Below are positions 54,428-63,693 of a DNA stretch of 64,000 nt, piece after piece. Both the position numbers and the translations under genes were made by a program. Source of the DNA: Polaribacter butkevichii (GTDB taxonomy: Bacteria; Bacteroidota; Bacteroidia; Flavobacteriales; Flavobacteriaceae); NCBI RefSeq assembly GCF_038024105.1, contig NZ_CP150661.1, forward strand, positions 2,437,001 through 2,501,000, given 5' to 3'. The first letter of the stretch is position 1. The number at the start of each line of letters is the position of its first letter. The notes beneath the pieces are model-generated. The model was not told where the DNA came from. It made no database searches and saw only the letters and a program-made list of their open reading frames with translations.

Positions 54428-54806
54428 AAGCATACTCGTATTTTCTATTGTATTCTTTACACTTTTTTTATTAAGCTTTACAATACATAGTTATTTTATA
54501 GAAGAACAAACCATTACATTGCCATACTCATTAAAAAAGGTATACTTATTCCATTATGCGTTCTCCTTATTAATATGCACAAATTTCTTGTTTTTTTCTA
54601 GAATTCCTAAAATTTTTGAGCAATTAGGTTTTATTTACCTTGGTACAATACTCTTAAAATTAACACTATTTAGCATCTTGTTTTACACATCCCTATTTTC
54701 GGAAAACGAATTAACTTTTTCTGAAAGATTATCCTTATTCATTCCGGCAATTGTTTTTTTATTAATAGAAGCCCTATTTGTAGCCAAAATATTGAAGAAA
54801 AAATAA
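54420..54806 (+). CDS. DUF6168-like membrane protein upstream of atpB
   Basis: The 128-residue protein has four predicted membrane helices and no soluble domain. Size, position between atpZ and atpB, and the loop LPYSLKKVYLFHYAFS recall the small DUF6168 family. It sits where some bacteria have AtpI. A role in ATP synthase assembly is inferred from place only. Confidence 0.68.
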   Translation: MIKSILVFSIVFFTLFLLSFTIHSYFIEEQTITLPYSLKKVYLFHYAFSLLICTNFLFFSRIPKIFEQLGFIYLGTILLKLTLFSILFYTSLFSENELTFSERLSLFIPAIVFLLIEALFVAKILKKK

Positions 54807-54832
54807 TAATAATTAAATACCCGAAAAAAAGG

Positions 54833-54862
54833 TTTGTAGTTTTGAATTATTACATATCTTTG
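54833..54862 (+). promoter_or_regulatory. Promoter of the atpBEFHAG operon
   Basis: TTTG (54833-54836), 18 bp spacer, then TATCTTTG (54855-54862): both elements of the Bacteroidota -33/-7 promoter, 28 bp before atpB. It is the best promoter in the window. Confidence 0.7.
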
Positions 54863-54890
54863 CCGCGAATTTAGAAAGCGTATTTTAACA

Positions 54891-56024
54891 ATGAAGATTG
54901 CACAAAAAACAATCAAGTTTCTTTTAATAGCAGCAGTATCCCTCTTTACTTCAGTGGGATTTGCATTAGAATCTGATAAAAAGCACGATGACCAAAGTGA
55001 TGGTGGTCGCGTAAATACGAAAGAAGAAATAGAAGCCTATGTGTTACATCACATTAAGGATTCTCATGATTTTACTTTGTTTTCATACACAGGTGATCAT
55101 GGAGAAAGAAAACATGTTGGTTTTCCTTTACCAATAATCTTATGGTCTAGTGAAGGTTTGGTTACATTTATGTCATCAGAGTTTCATCATAATGATGACG
55201 GTCATGTAATCGTAGAAAAAAATGGGTTAAAATTTGCGAAGCTTCATTCTAAGATTTACGAATTAGAAAAAGGTGCTTCAGCAATCTCTTTTGATGAACA
55301 CCACCATGCAACAAATGCTCATAAACCTTTAGATTTCTCTATGACTAAAACAGTTGTAGGAGTTCTTTTAATAGGTTTATTATTATTGTTCTGGTTTTCT
55401 AGATTGGCAAATCAATACAAAACAAAAAAAATACCTACAGGTTTCTCTAGAGTTTTAGAGCCTTTAGTATTATATGTTAGAGATGAAATAGCTAGACCAA
55501 ATATCGGTGAAAAGCACTACAGAAGATTTACAGGATACTTATTAACTGTATTTTTCTTTATTTGGGTTTTAAACTTAGTAGGTTTAACTCCGTTAGGATT
55601 TAACGTAACAGGACAAATAACAATTACATTATGTTTAGCGGTATTTACATTTGTAATTTACACAGTAAGTGGTAATAAAGGATACTGGATGCACATGATT
55701 TGGATGCCAGGTGTACCATACTTAATTCGACCAATTTTAGCAATTATAGAATTAGCAGGTGCCTTTTTAATTAAACCATTTGCATTATCAGTACGTTTGT
55801 TCGCAAACATTTCAGCAGGTCATATTGTGGTAATGAGCTTAATAGCAATTATGTTTACTCTAAAAGAATCACTTGGTGTGGTTGGAGCAACAGGTTTGTC
55901 TTTTGCCTTATCATTTTTTATAACATTAATTGAGGTTTTAGTAGCTTTCTTACAAGCATATATCTTTACAATGCTTTCAGCATTATTTATAGGTATGGCA
56001 GTAGCAGAGCCTGAGCATCATTAA
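54891..56024 (+). CDS. atpB: F0F1 ATP synthase subunit a
   Basis: Subunit a forms the proton half-channels of F0. The 377-residue protein has a signal-like leader and a His/Asp-rich N-terminal extension of about 150 residues (AYVLHHIKDSHDF, HHNDDGH), a known feature of Bacteroidota AtpB. The core follows, with LSVRLFANISAGHIV carrying the essential Arg, and LIEVLVAFLQAYIFTML. It heads the atpBEFHAG run. Confidence 0.96.
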   Translation: MKIAQKTIKFLLIAAVSLFTSVGFALESDKKHDDQSDGGRVNTKEEIEAYVLHHIKDSHDFTLFSYTGDHGERKHVGFPLPIILWSSEGLVTFMSSEFHHNDDGHVIVEKNGLKFAKLHSKIYELEKGASAISFDEHHHATNAHKPLDFSMTKTVVGVLLIGLLLLFWFSRLANQYKTKKIPTGFSRVLEPLVLYVRDEIARPNIGEKHYRRFTGYLLTVFFFIWVLNLVGLTPLGFNVTGQITITLCLAVFTFVIYTVSGNKGYWMHMIWMPGVPYLIRPILAIIELAGAFLIKPFALSVRLFANISAGHIVVMSLIAIMFTLKESLGVVGATGLSFALSFFITLIEVLVAFLQAYIFTMLSALFIGMAVAEPEHH

Positions 56025-56039
56025 TACAAATTTGTTTAA

Positions 56040-56249
<210 letters not shown>

Positions 56250-56263
56250 TCCAAACAAAAACA

Positions 56264-56305
56264 AAAAATAGTGTTCTGTAACGGTTGGTTACAGAACCTA
56301 TTTTT
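56264..56305 (+). terminator. Terminator-like hairpin between atpE and atpF
   Basis: GTTCTGTAAC (56273-56282) and GTTACAGAAC (56288-56297) flank a 5-nt loop; AAAAATA/TATTTTT extend the stem. It is inside an operon, so it may attenuate or stabilise rather than fully end transcription. The 154-bp gap has no gene. Confidence 0.7.
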
Positions 56306-56403
56306 AAACTCCCATCGCATGGGAAAACTAATTTTAAAAGAAACATAAAGGAGTTCTTTTAAATTAAACAAAAAAAGAAATAAAAAATTAATTAGTTTAT
56401 AGA

Positions 56404-56904
56404 ATGGAAACCTTATTAAACGATTTTTCACCGGGGTTATTTGTAGTTTCATTAATCCTATTAATAGCGTTAATCGCTTTAATGGTAAAATTTGCTTGGA
56501 AACCAATTTTAACTTCTTTGGAAGAAAGAGAATCTGGTATAGAAGATGCTTTAGCAGCTGCAGACAATGCACGTAAAGAAATGCAAAATTTACAAGCCGA
56601 TAACGAAAAGCTAGTAAAAGAAGCAAGAGCAGAAAGAGAAGCAATGATGAAAGAAGCAAGAGATATTAGAGATAATATGATTGCAGAAGCTAAAGAAGAT
56701 GCTAAAGAAGTAACTACTAAATTGATTGAAAATGCACAAGCAGCTATCATTCAAGAAAAACAAGCAGCTTTAGCAGAATTAAAAAAGAATGTTGCAGAAT
56801 TGTCTATAGGTATTGCAGAATCAGTTATTAAAAAAGAATTATCTAATAAGAAAGATCAACTAGAATTAGTTGAAGGAATCTTAAAAGATGTTACTTTAAA
56901 CTAA
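56404..56904 (+). CDS. atpF: F0F1 ATP synthase subunit b
   Basis: The 166-residue peripheral-stalk protein has one N-terminal membrane helix (VVSLILLIALIALMVKF) then KPILTSLEERE and a long charged coiled coil. It links F0 to the delta subunit. Length is typical. It is separated from atpE by a structured 154-bp gap and from atpH by 8 bp. Confidence 0.96.
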   Translation: METLLNDFSPGLFVVSLILLIALIALMVKFAWKPILTSLEERESGIEDALAAADNARKEMQNLQADNEKLVKEARAEREAMMKEARDIRDNMIAEAKEDAKEVTTKLIENAQAAIIQEKQAALAELKKNVAELSIGIAESVIKKELSNKKDQLELVEGILKDVTLN

Positions 56905-56912
56905 GTTAGGGC

Positions 56913-57470
56913 ATGAAAAACGCAAGAGCAGCAATACGTTATGCAAAAGCAATTTTAAACCTTGCTAAAGATTCTAAAGAAGAAACTGCCGTAAATGACG
57001 ATATGTTATTTATAACAAAAACAATTTCTGAAAACGCTGAGTTTGAAGTAATGTTAAGAAGTCCTATTGTTAAAGCTACTGATAAAAGAAATGTGTTAAA
57101 CGCATTATTTGAAGGTAAAGTTAACAATATTACTCTTGGGTTATTTCATTTATTACAAGATAATAAAAGAATAGCAATGCTTGCTTCTATAGCAAAACAA
57201 TATGCTCTAATTTATGATTTTGATAAACACATGCAAGTTGCTAAAGTAACAACAGCTGTTCCTTTAACTGCAGATATCGAAAAACAAATTTTAGAAAAAA
57301 TTGTTGCCTTAACAGGAGACAAAGCAAATTTAGAAAACGTGGTAAACCCTGCTATTTTAGGAGGATTTATATTACGAGTTGGAGATGTGCAATATGATGC
57401 AAGTATCTCTAATTATTTAAACGAATTGAAAAAGGAATTTGACAACAGTCATTACATTCCAAAAATTTAA
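56913..57470 (+). CDS. atpH: F0F1 ATP synthase subunit delta
   Basis: The 185-residue protein has the OSCP/delta layout: RAAIRYAKAILNLAKD at the N-terminus, helical domain to about residue 105, and the C-terminal NPAILGGFILRVGDVQYDASI. It ties the stalk to the alpha-beta hexamer. It lies 8 bp after atpF and 21 bp before atpA. Confidence 0.96.
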   Translation: MKNARAAIRYAKAILNLAKDSKEETAVNDDMLFITKTISENAEFEVMLRSPIVKATDKRNVLNALFEGKVNNITLGLFHLLQDNKRIAMLASIAKQYALIYDFDKHMQVAKVTTAVPLTADIEKQILEKIVALTGDKANLENVVNPAILGGFILRVGDVQYDASISNYLNELKKEFDNSHYIPKI

Positions 57471-57491
57471 TTATACATCAAATCATAAAAG

Positions 57492-59069
57492 ATGGCAAGT
57501 ATTAAACCAGCTGAAGTATCAGCAATTTTAAAACAACAGTTAACAAATTTTGAAGCTAAAGCAACTTTAAATGAAGTAGGAACTGTTTTACAAGTAGGAG
57601 ATGGAATTGCTCGTGTTTACGGTCTTTCTAATGTTCAATATGGTGAATTAGTAGAATTCGAAAACGGATTAGAAGGTATCGTATTAAACTTAGAAGAAGA
57701 TAATGCAGGAGTTGTATTATTAGGAGCCTCTACTTCTATTAGAGAAGGTTCTACTGTAAAACGTACAGAACGTATTGCCTCTTTAAGAGCAGGTGAAGGC
57801 GTTGTAGGACGTGTTTTAGATACTTTAGGAAATCCTATTGATGGTAAAGGACCTATTAAAGGTAAAACTTACGAAATGCCACTAGAGCGTAGAGCTCCTG
57901 GGGTTATCTTTAGAGAACCTGTAACAGAACCTTTACAAACTGGTATTAAATCTATTGATGCAATGATTCCTGTTGGACGTGGACAACGTGAGTTAATCAT
58001 TGGAGACCGTCAGACTGGTAAATCTACAGTTGCTATTGATACCATCTTAAATCAAAAAGAATTTTTTGATGCTGGTGAACCAGTATATTGTATATACGTA
58101 GCTATCGGTCAAAAAGCATCTACTGTTGCAGCAATTGCTAATATGTTAGAAGAAAAAGGAGCTTTAGCCTACACTACAATCGTAGCAGCAAATGCATCAG
58201 ACCCTGCAGCAATGCAAGTATATGCACCATTTGCAGGAGCTGCAATTGGAGAATACTTTAGAGATTCTGGTAGACCAGCTTTAATTATTTATGATGATTT
58301 ATCTAAACAAGCTGTTGCATACCGTGAGATTTCTTTATTATTAAGAAGACCTCCAGGACGTGAGGCATATCCTGGTGATGTATTTTACTTACACTCTAGA
58401 TTATTAGAACGTGCTGCAAAAGTTATTAATGATGACAAAATTGCAAGTGAAATGAACGATTTACCAGATTCTTTAAAAGGAATTGTAAAAGGTGGAGGTT
58501 CTTTAACTGCATTGCCAATTATTGAAACACAAGCAGGTGACGTTTCTGCATATATTCCAACAAACGTAATTTCGATTACAGATGGACAAATTTTCTTAGA
58601 TGGAGATTTATTTAACTCTGGTGTTCGTCCGGCAATTAACGTAGGTATTTCTGTATCTCGTGTTGGTGGTAACGCACAAATTAAATCTATGAAAAAAGTA
58701 TCTGGTACTTTAAAATTAGATCAAGCTCAATACCGTGAATTAGAAGCGTTTGCAAAGTTTGGTTCTGATTTAGATGCAGCTACAATGAGTGTAATTTCTA
58801 AAGGACAACGTAACGTTGAAATTTTAAAACAAGCACAAAATGATCCTTACTCAGTAGAAGATCAAGTAGCAATTATCTATGCAGGTTCTAAAAACTTGTT
58901 AAAAGATGTACCAGTAGACCAAGTTAAAAAATTCGAAAGAGATTATATAGATTATTTAAACTCTAAACATAGAGATACTTTAGATGTATTGAAATCTGGT
59001 AAATTAACTCCAGAAACAATTACAGTATTAGAAGCAGCAGCTAAAGAAATTTCTACTCATTTCGCATAA
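57492..59069 (+). CDS. atpA: F0F1 ATP synthase subunit alpha
   Basis: The 525-residue subunit has the N-terminal beta domain, Walker [10 protein letters not shown] near residue 172, [20 protein letters not shown] with the arginine finger region downstream (ISVSRVGG), and a C-terminal helical domain. It forms the non-catalytic sites of F1. The catalytic beta subunit (atpD) and epsilon (atpC) are not in the window, as is usual in Bacteroidota. Confidence 0.98.
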   Translation: MASIKPAEVSAILKQQLTNFEAKATLNEVGTVLQVGDGIARVYGLSNVQYGELVEFENGLEGIVLNLEEDNAGVVLLGASTSIREGSTVKRTERIASLRAGEGVVGRVLDTLGNPIDGKGPIKGKTYEMPLERRAPGVIFREPVTEPLQTGIKSIDAMIPVGRGQRELIIGDRQTGKSTVAIDTILNQKEFFDAGEPVYCIYVAIGQKASTVAAIANMLEEKGALAYTTIVAANASDPAAMQVYAPFAGAAIGEYFRDSGRPALIIYDDLSKQAVAYREISLLLRRPPGREAYPGDVFYLHSRLLERAAKVINDDKIASEMNDLPDSLKGIVKGGGSLTALPIIETQAGDVSAYIPTNVISITDGQIFLDGDLFNSGVRPAINVGISVSRVGGNAQIKSMKKVSGTLKLDQAQYRELEAFAKFGSDLDAATMSVISKGQRNVEILKQAQNDPYSVEDQVAIIYAGSKNLLKDVPVDQVKKFERDYIDYLNSKHRDTLDVLKSGKLTPETITVLEAAAKEISTHFA

Positions 59070-59081
59070 AACATAGTTGTC

Positions 59082-59101
59082 ATTCCCGCGAAAGCGGGAA
59101 T
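59082..59101. repeat. ATTCCCGC palindrome between atpA and atpG
   Basis: ATTCCCGC-GAAA-GCGGGAAT is a perfect 8-bp stem with tetraloop, in the 49-bp gap. It is GC-rich against the surroundings and resembles a widespread bacterial repeat. It creates a false in-frame TTG start for atpG. Confidence 0.85.
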
Positions 59102-59118
59102 TTCAAAATTCCAATAGA

Positions 59119-59985
59119 ATGGCAAACTTAAAAGAAATACGTAATAGAATTACTTCTATTAAATCTACAATGCAGATTACATCTGCCATGAAAATGGTAT
59201 CTGCTGCAAAGTTGAAAAAAGCACAAGATGCAATTACGGCAATGCGCCCTTATTCATCTAAACTAACTGAATTGTTGCAAAATTTAAGTGCAACTTTAGA
59301 TAGTGATGCAGGTGGTGTATATTCAACTCAAAGAGAAGTTTCTAAAGTTTTATTAGTTGTAGTAACTTCTAACAGAGGTTTATGTGGTGGTTTTAACTCA
59401 TCAATAACCAAAGAAGTTATTAAAACGGTAAAAGAAAAATATAGTAATGTTGAAGTAGATTTACTTACTATTGGTAAAAAAGGTGGTGATGTTTTGGCAA
59501 AACAATTTAATATTGTTGAATCTAGAAATCATATCTACGACGATTTAACTTTTGATAATGTTGCAGTAATTGCAGAAGAGTTAATGAGTTTTTATGCCAA
59601 TGGAACTTATGATAGAATTGAAGTTTTTTACAATCAATTTAAAAACGCAGCAACTCAAATACCTCAAATAGAACAATTTTTGCCAATTAAACCTATAGAA
59701 GGAGGAGATGCTGATGCAGTAAACTCTGATTATATATTTGAACCTTCTAAAGAAGAAATTGTAGAAGCTTTAATACCAAAGTCTTTAAAAACACAATTAT
59801 ACAAAGCTATTAGAGATAGTTTTGCTTCTGAACACGGTGCACGTATGACTGCAATGCATAAGGCTACAGACAACGCAACAGAATTAAGAGACGAATTATT
59901 ATTAACTTATAATAAAGCTCGTCAGGCAGCAATTACTAATGAAATATTAGAAATTGTTGGTGGAGCAGAAGCTTTAAATAACTAA
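59119..59985 (+). CDS. atpG: F0F1 ATP synthase subunit gamma
   Basis: The central stalk subunit. The ATG at 59119 gives 288 residues beginning ANLKEIRNRITSIKSTMQITSAMKMVSAAKLKKAQ-like helices, exactly as the family starts. An in-frame TTG at 59077 would add 14 residues encoded by a palindromic repeat and is rejected. TSNRGLCGGFNSSI and the C-terminal NEILEIVGGAEA are conserved. It ends the operon at a strong terminator. Confidence 0.97.
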   Translation: MANLKEIRNRITSIKSTMQITSAMKMVSAAKLKKAQDAITAMRPYSSKLTELLQNLSATLDSDAGGVYSTQREVSKVLLVVVTSNRGLCGGFNSSITKEVIKTVKEKYSNVEVDLLTIGKKGGDVLAKQFNIVESRNHIYDDLTFDNVAVIAEELMSFYANGTYDRIEVFYNQFKNAATQIPQIEQFLPIKPIEGGDADAVNSDYIFEPSKEEIVEALIPKSLKTQLYKAIRDSFASEHGARMTAMHKATDNATELRDELLLTYNKARQAAITNEILEIVGGAEALNN

Positions 59986-60006
59986 GATTAGTTTTTTATA
60001 AAATAT

Positions 60007-60035
60007 AAAGCGAACCAATTTGGTTCGCTTTTTTT
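60007..60035 (+). terminator. Terminator of the ATP synthase operon
   Basis: AAAGCGAACCA and TGGTTCGCTTT with a 3-nt loop and a T-run, 21 bp after atpG. Confidence 0.92.
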
Positions 60036-60041
60036 TATTTA

Positions 60042-60058
60042 TTGGCATAGAATTTGAA
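60042..60058 (+). promoter_or_regulatory. Sigma-54-like promoter upstream of 60083 lipoprotein
   Basis: TTGGCATAGAATTTGAA keeps the GG and the -12 region G 11 bp apart, as in sigma-54 promoters (the -12 dinucleotide is GA not GC). A same-spaced site is at 60581-60597. Confidence 0.45.
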
Positions 60059-60082
60059 AAATTTATTTTAAATTACACTCCT

Positions 60083-60550
60083 ATGAAAACTATAAAAATA
60101 ATTTTAACGCTCTGTATTGCATTATTTTATTTACAATGTGCCAGTTCTCATTTAGAAAAACAACCACCTTTTTCTATTTTATCTAGTACTTATTACAGTG
60201 CTTTAAGCAACACAACTAAAGATACGTTTTCTGAAATTCATATTAAATATACATCAAAAAATAATATCAATTTTGATAGTCTATATTTCAGAAAAAATAA
60301 AATAAAGCTTAAAATTAAAGATATAAAAGGAAATAAATACGCATATGCCACATTTAAAAAAAATAATCTTTTAAAAGATTTTACGCTAGATGCTAATCCC
60401 ATTAAAGAATTAGAAAACCCAATTCCTATATCAGAACAGTTTCCATTTAATTTAAAAGAAAATGAAGCTGTGATTAGTTATCAACATAAAGGAAAAACAA
60501 ATTATTATAAAATTAAAAACGTAGAAAAAACAGATACAAATATTCATTAA
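60083..60550 (+). CDS. Hypothetical lipoprotein
   Basis: The ATG at 60083 gives 155 residues with a lipobox YLQC (Cys18). The frame is open from 60020, but that start lies inside the atpG terminator hairpin, so it is rejected. The mature part is Lys-rich and has HIKYTSKNNINFDSLYF and EAVISYQHKGKTNYYKI, beta-like with no recognised motif. I do not recognise a family. It has a sigma-54-like promoter. Confidence 0.72.
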   Translation: MKTIKIILTLCIALFYLQCASSHLEKQPPFSILSSTYYSALSNTTKDTFSEIHIKYTSKNNINFDSLYFRKNKIKLKIKDIKGNKYAYATFKKNNLLKDFTLDANPIKELENPIPISEQFPFNLKENEAVISYQHKGKTNYYKIKNVEKTDTNIH

Positions 60551-60580
60551 AAAGACACATTTAGACAACCTATTATTATT

Positions 60581-60597
60581 TTGGCACGTATTTTGAA
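60581..60597 (+). promoter_or_regulatory. Sigma-54-like promoter upstream of 60630 lipoprotein
   Basis: TTGGCACGTATTTTGAA matches TTGGCACG-N4-TTG, with A in place of the usual C after the last G. It is 32 bp before the ATG. Confidence 0.5.
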
Positions 60598-60629
60598 ATC
60601 AGTTAAGCGTAACCAATAAATAGAAGCTT

Positions 60630-61571
60630 ATGAAATCGATAAAACTACTTTTAACAATTATCATTACAGGAACACTTTTATCTTCTTGTTCTACAGTTTA
60701 TCAAGATTCATTTGACGACGGTTATCAAAATCAAGTTTCATTAGAACGAGTAATTTCTAATTATGATTTATGGTATGTAGATTATAACCAAACTACAGGA
60801 AATGGAGATATTCCTTATGTTTCTAGAGCATTTACATTGTCTTTTATAAATGGTGTTTTATATGCAAATAACAATATTACCGATATTGGCAGAACAGGAG
60901 ATGGTTTTGGTATTGATGTTGGGACGTACAATACTTTCAATGGAATATTAAAAACCAACCATGATATAGATGGTATTAGCGATTTTGAAGTTACAGTGCT
61001 TTCTAATAATGAAATTAAATTATACAATTACAGACAAAACGTTGATTACTATTTAATTGGATATCAGGTAAATGAATTTGATTACGATAAATTGTTTTAC
61101 GAAAACATAGAATACTTTTTACAAGAATATATTGGTTGGGAAAAAGTATCGACTAAAGGTGGTGTACCAAATGCTTTTGATGATGAAAATTATTTAGCTT
61201 TTACACCAGAAAATATAACAACTTTTTATAGTTCTCAAGATTCTTTTGGCACACAAATTGATAATATCAATTGGGATTATGTAGGTGGGTATGAAATATT
61301 TGACGTGACAGGTTATGACGATCTAAAGATTTTAACATTAAATTATGATGGAGGAGATATTGAAGAATTTGAGTTGACCGTTATTAATGATGGAAGAATA
61401 GAGTTATATAACGTAAATTCTGAAACCACATATAATTTTTTAGGAAGAGGATTTGTACAATACCTAAAAGGTGAAAATTCTAAAAAAGATTTAAAAGAAG
61501 TTGTAAGGAATGAAAATAGAAAACGTACTAAGGTAATAAGAAAACAAAAGAATAGAAGAAATTTAAAATAA
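60630..61571 (+). CDS. Lipoprotein of a Flavobacteriaceae family with an internal duplication
   Basis: The 313-residue protein has a lipobox LSSC (Cys20) and two similar halves of about 115 residues. YDLWYVDYNQTTGNGDIPYVSRAFTLSF in the first corresponds to YIGWEKVSTKGGVPNAFDDENYLAF in the second; FEVTVLSNNEIKLYN corresponds to FELTVINDGRIELYN. A basic tail follows. Relatives are sometimes labelled nicotinate adenylyltransferase, but no such motif is present. Function is unknown. Confidence 0.82.
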   Translation: MKSIKLLLTIIITGTLLSSCSTVYQDSFDDGYQNQVSLERVISNYDLWYVDYNQTTGNGDIPYVSRAFTLSFINGVLYANNNITDIGRTGDGFGIDVGTYNTFNGILKTNHDIDGISDFEVTVLSNNEIKLYNYRQNVDYYLIGYQVNEFDYDKLFYENIEYFLQEYIGWEKVSTKGGVPNAFDDENYLAFTPENITTFYSSQDSFGTQIDNINWDYVGGYEIFDVTGYDDLKILTLNYDGGDIEEFELTVINDGRIELYNVNSETTYNFLGRGFVQYLKGENSKKDLKEVVRNENRKRTKVIRKQKNRRNLK

Positions 61572-61617
61572 AGTTTGGTTAGTTGATTTTTGATTGGTTA
61601 GTTACCAATTGAAAGAT

Positions 61618-61645
61618 AAACCGTCCTGAGGAGGACGGTTTTTTC
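61618..61645 (+). terminator. Terminator after 60630 lipoprotein
   Basis: AAACCGTCCT-GAGG-AGGACGGTTT perfect 10-bp stem, then T-run. Confidence 0.92.
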
Positions 61646-61764
61646 TTTGTTAATAATTTGATGAAAAAATAATACTTAAAATACTGACAACCAACAGATG
61701 TTTTCATAATTTTATAACCATATTTAACGTTCTTACAGCGTTTAAACAATCGTCATAAAAAATA

Positions 61765-62517
61765 ATGAAACAAACAGCATTTATAACCGGAGCAACTTCT
61801 GGAATAGGAAAAGCAACAGCAGAAATTTTTGCAAAAAATAATATTCGTTTAATTCTTTGCGGAAGAAGAACAGATAGATTAACAAAGCTTAAAGAAGAAT
61901 TAAGCAAACTTACCGAGGTAACCACTTTACAGTTTGATGTTTCCGATAGAACATCTGTAGAGACTGCCATAAATTCATTACCAGAAAATTTTAAGAAAAT
62001 TGATATTTTAATAAACAATGCAGGAAATGCACATGGTTTATCTAGCATACAAGATGGATCTATTGATGATTGGGATGCAATGATAGATATTAACGTAAAA
62101 GGTCTTTTATACGTTTCTAAAGCTATCATTCCACAAATGACGGATAGAAACAACGGTTTTATTGTTAATATAGGCTCTATTGCAGGAAAAGATGTGTATC
62201 CTAACGGAAATGTATATTGTGCTTCTAAACATGCCGTAAATGCCTTAAATAAGGCGATGAGAATAGATTTAAACAAACATAACATTCGTGTGTCTGCAAT
62301 TCATCCTGGGGCAGTAGAAACAGAATTTTCTGAAGTTCGTTTTAAAGGAGACACCGAAAAAGCAAAATCTGTGTATGCTGGTTATAAAGCTTTGCAAGCT
62401 GATGATATTGCCGATATTATTTACTTTGTTATATCTAGACCTTACCATGTTAATATTGAAGATTTAGTGGTATACCCAACAGCACAGGCAACACCTACAA
62501 TTTTGAATAGAAATTAA
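61765..62517 (+). CDS. Short-chain dehydrogenase/reductase (YdfG-like)
   Basis: The 250-residue classical SDR has TGATSGIGKATAE at the N-terminus, NNAGNAHG near residue 91, the catalytic Ser in IVNIGSIAGKDVYP, and YCASKHAVN. A basic RRTDR after strand 2 suggests NADP preference. It resembles YdfG/serine-dehydrogenase-like SDRs. It is followed 2 bp later by the AlbA_2-type gene. Confidence 0.92.
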   Translation: MKQTAFITGATSGIGKATAEIFAKNNIRLILCGRRTDRLTKLKEELSKLTEVTTLQFDVSDRTSVETAINSLPENFKKIDILINNAGNAHGLSSIQDGSIDDWDAMIDINVKGLLYVSKAIIPQMTDRNNGFIVNIGSIAGKDVYPNGNVYCASKHAVNALNKAMRIDLNKHNIRVSAIHPGAVETEFSEVRFKGDTEKAKSVYAGYKALQADDIADIIYFVISRPYHVNIEDLVVYPTAQATPTILNRN

Positions 62518-62519
62518 AA

Positions 62520-63659
62520 ATGATAAACAAACGCTTACTTATTAAAAACTTACTTTCTCATAATGATGAGAATAGTTTTTACGATAAAAAGCAAAAGTTA
62601 TCTTTAAATTCTAAAGAAGGTAAAGCAAAGTTTTTAAAACATATTTGTGCACTTTCTAACTCCAATCCAGAAAACAACTCTTACTTGGTAATTGGTATCG
62701 AGGACGAAGAAAACAAGATTATTGGTGTCGATTTTTTTGATGATAGCAAAATTCAGAATTTGGTAAACGCGTATTTAAAAAACCCACCAAAAATAGAATA
62801 TGAAAATGTTCCTTTTCCGAGGCTACCGCGTCATAAAGTAATTGGTTTGGTTACTATTTATCCGAATAATAAAATTACATCTCTTTTAAAAAATACTTGG
62901 AAATATAGAAAAGGAAACACGTTTTACAGACGAGGAAGTAACTCAATACCTTCATCTGGCAATTTTGAATTACGAAACACCAATAAGGAAATTGTTGAAG
63001 CAATAGAAAAAAATGCACGTAACAATATAGAACTAACGTTAGACGGTGTTTTTGATTTCATCAACAATCACAAACCAGCATACAACCCACAATACAAGGT
63101 TTTTAATGAGCAATTTGTGTTGTGTTGGGCAGGAGAAAAGAAAATTATAAATGGGGAAGAATTCTTTTCTAGAGTAGATATTGAATTAATTAATGAACAA
63201 GTAAAACTATTTTTTTCTGCTTTAGATGATGTACAAATTAGTTATAATAATCAATCTTTTATTATTACTGAATACATTTATTTAGGTTTAGAAAAGCAAG
63301 AAAAACTGTATCCTTTAGAGAAAACAATTATCAATTTTAAAGAAAACGGAAAACACGTTATTGTAAAAGAATTTTTATTTGTTCCTCCTAAGTTAGATGT
63401 TGGTATTATGCTACACATTTATAAAAACAACAAAGCTATTATACAAAAAATTGAGAAAGAAATTCCGCTTTCTGATATAGAAAACGAAGCTGTTTTACGC
63501 TTACCTACAAACTACCTTATTTGCTTTCTTCATGGTTTTATAGATGCTGCAGATCAACTAAAAAAAGCAAAAACTTATATCAGAAACTTAGAAGATAAAA
63601 CCACTTATATAAAATACAAAGAGGCCATGCGTGTTATTAGAAAAGTACAGTATAATTAG
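62520..63659 (+). CDS. AlbA_2/Schlafen-type ATP-binding protein
   Basis: The 379-residue protein carries an N-terminal AlbA_2 (Schlafen-like) region: NSNPENNSYLVIGIEDEENKIIGVDFFD, then PPKIEYENV, and TWKYRKGNTFYRRGSNS. The remaining 230 residues are not recognised. Bacterial members are often regulatory or defence-linked, but there is no helicase, nuclease or restriction gene nearby. It starts 2 bp after the SDR stop and is probably co-transcribed. Confidence 0.8.
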   Translation: MINKRLLIKNLLSHNDENSFYDKKQKLSLNSKEGKAKFLKHICALSNSNPENNSYLVIGIEDEENKIIGVDFFDDSKIQNLVNAYLKNPPKIEYENVPFPRLPRHKVIGLVTIYPNNKITSLLKNTWKYRKGNTFYRRGSNSIPSSGNFELRNTNKEIVEAIEKNARNNIELTLDGVFDFINNHKPAYNPQYKVFNEQFVLCWAGEKKIINGEEFFSRVDIELINEQVKLFFSALDDVQISYNNQSFIITEYIYLGLEKQEKLYPLEKTIINFKENGKHVIVKEFLFVPPKLDVGIMLHIYKNNKAIIQKIEKEIPLSDIENEAVLRLPTNYLICFLHGFIDAADQLKKAKTYIRNLEDKTTYIKYKEAMRVIRKVQYN

Positions 63660-63693
63660 AATTCTTCTAATTATTTAAACAAAATAACATTAG

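Noticed and set aside
59077..59118. Longer atpG start at TTG 59077
   Set aside because: The added 14 codons come from a palindromic repeat; all gamma subunits start near the 59119 ATG.
60020..60082. Longer N-terminus for the 60083 lipoprotein
   Set aside because: The upstream start lies within the terminator hairpin of the ATP synthase operon and upstream of the sigma-54-like site; the lipoprotein signal starts at 60083.
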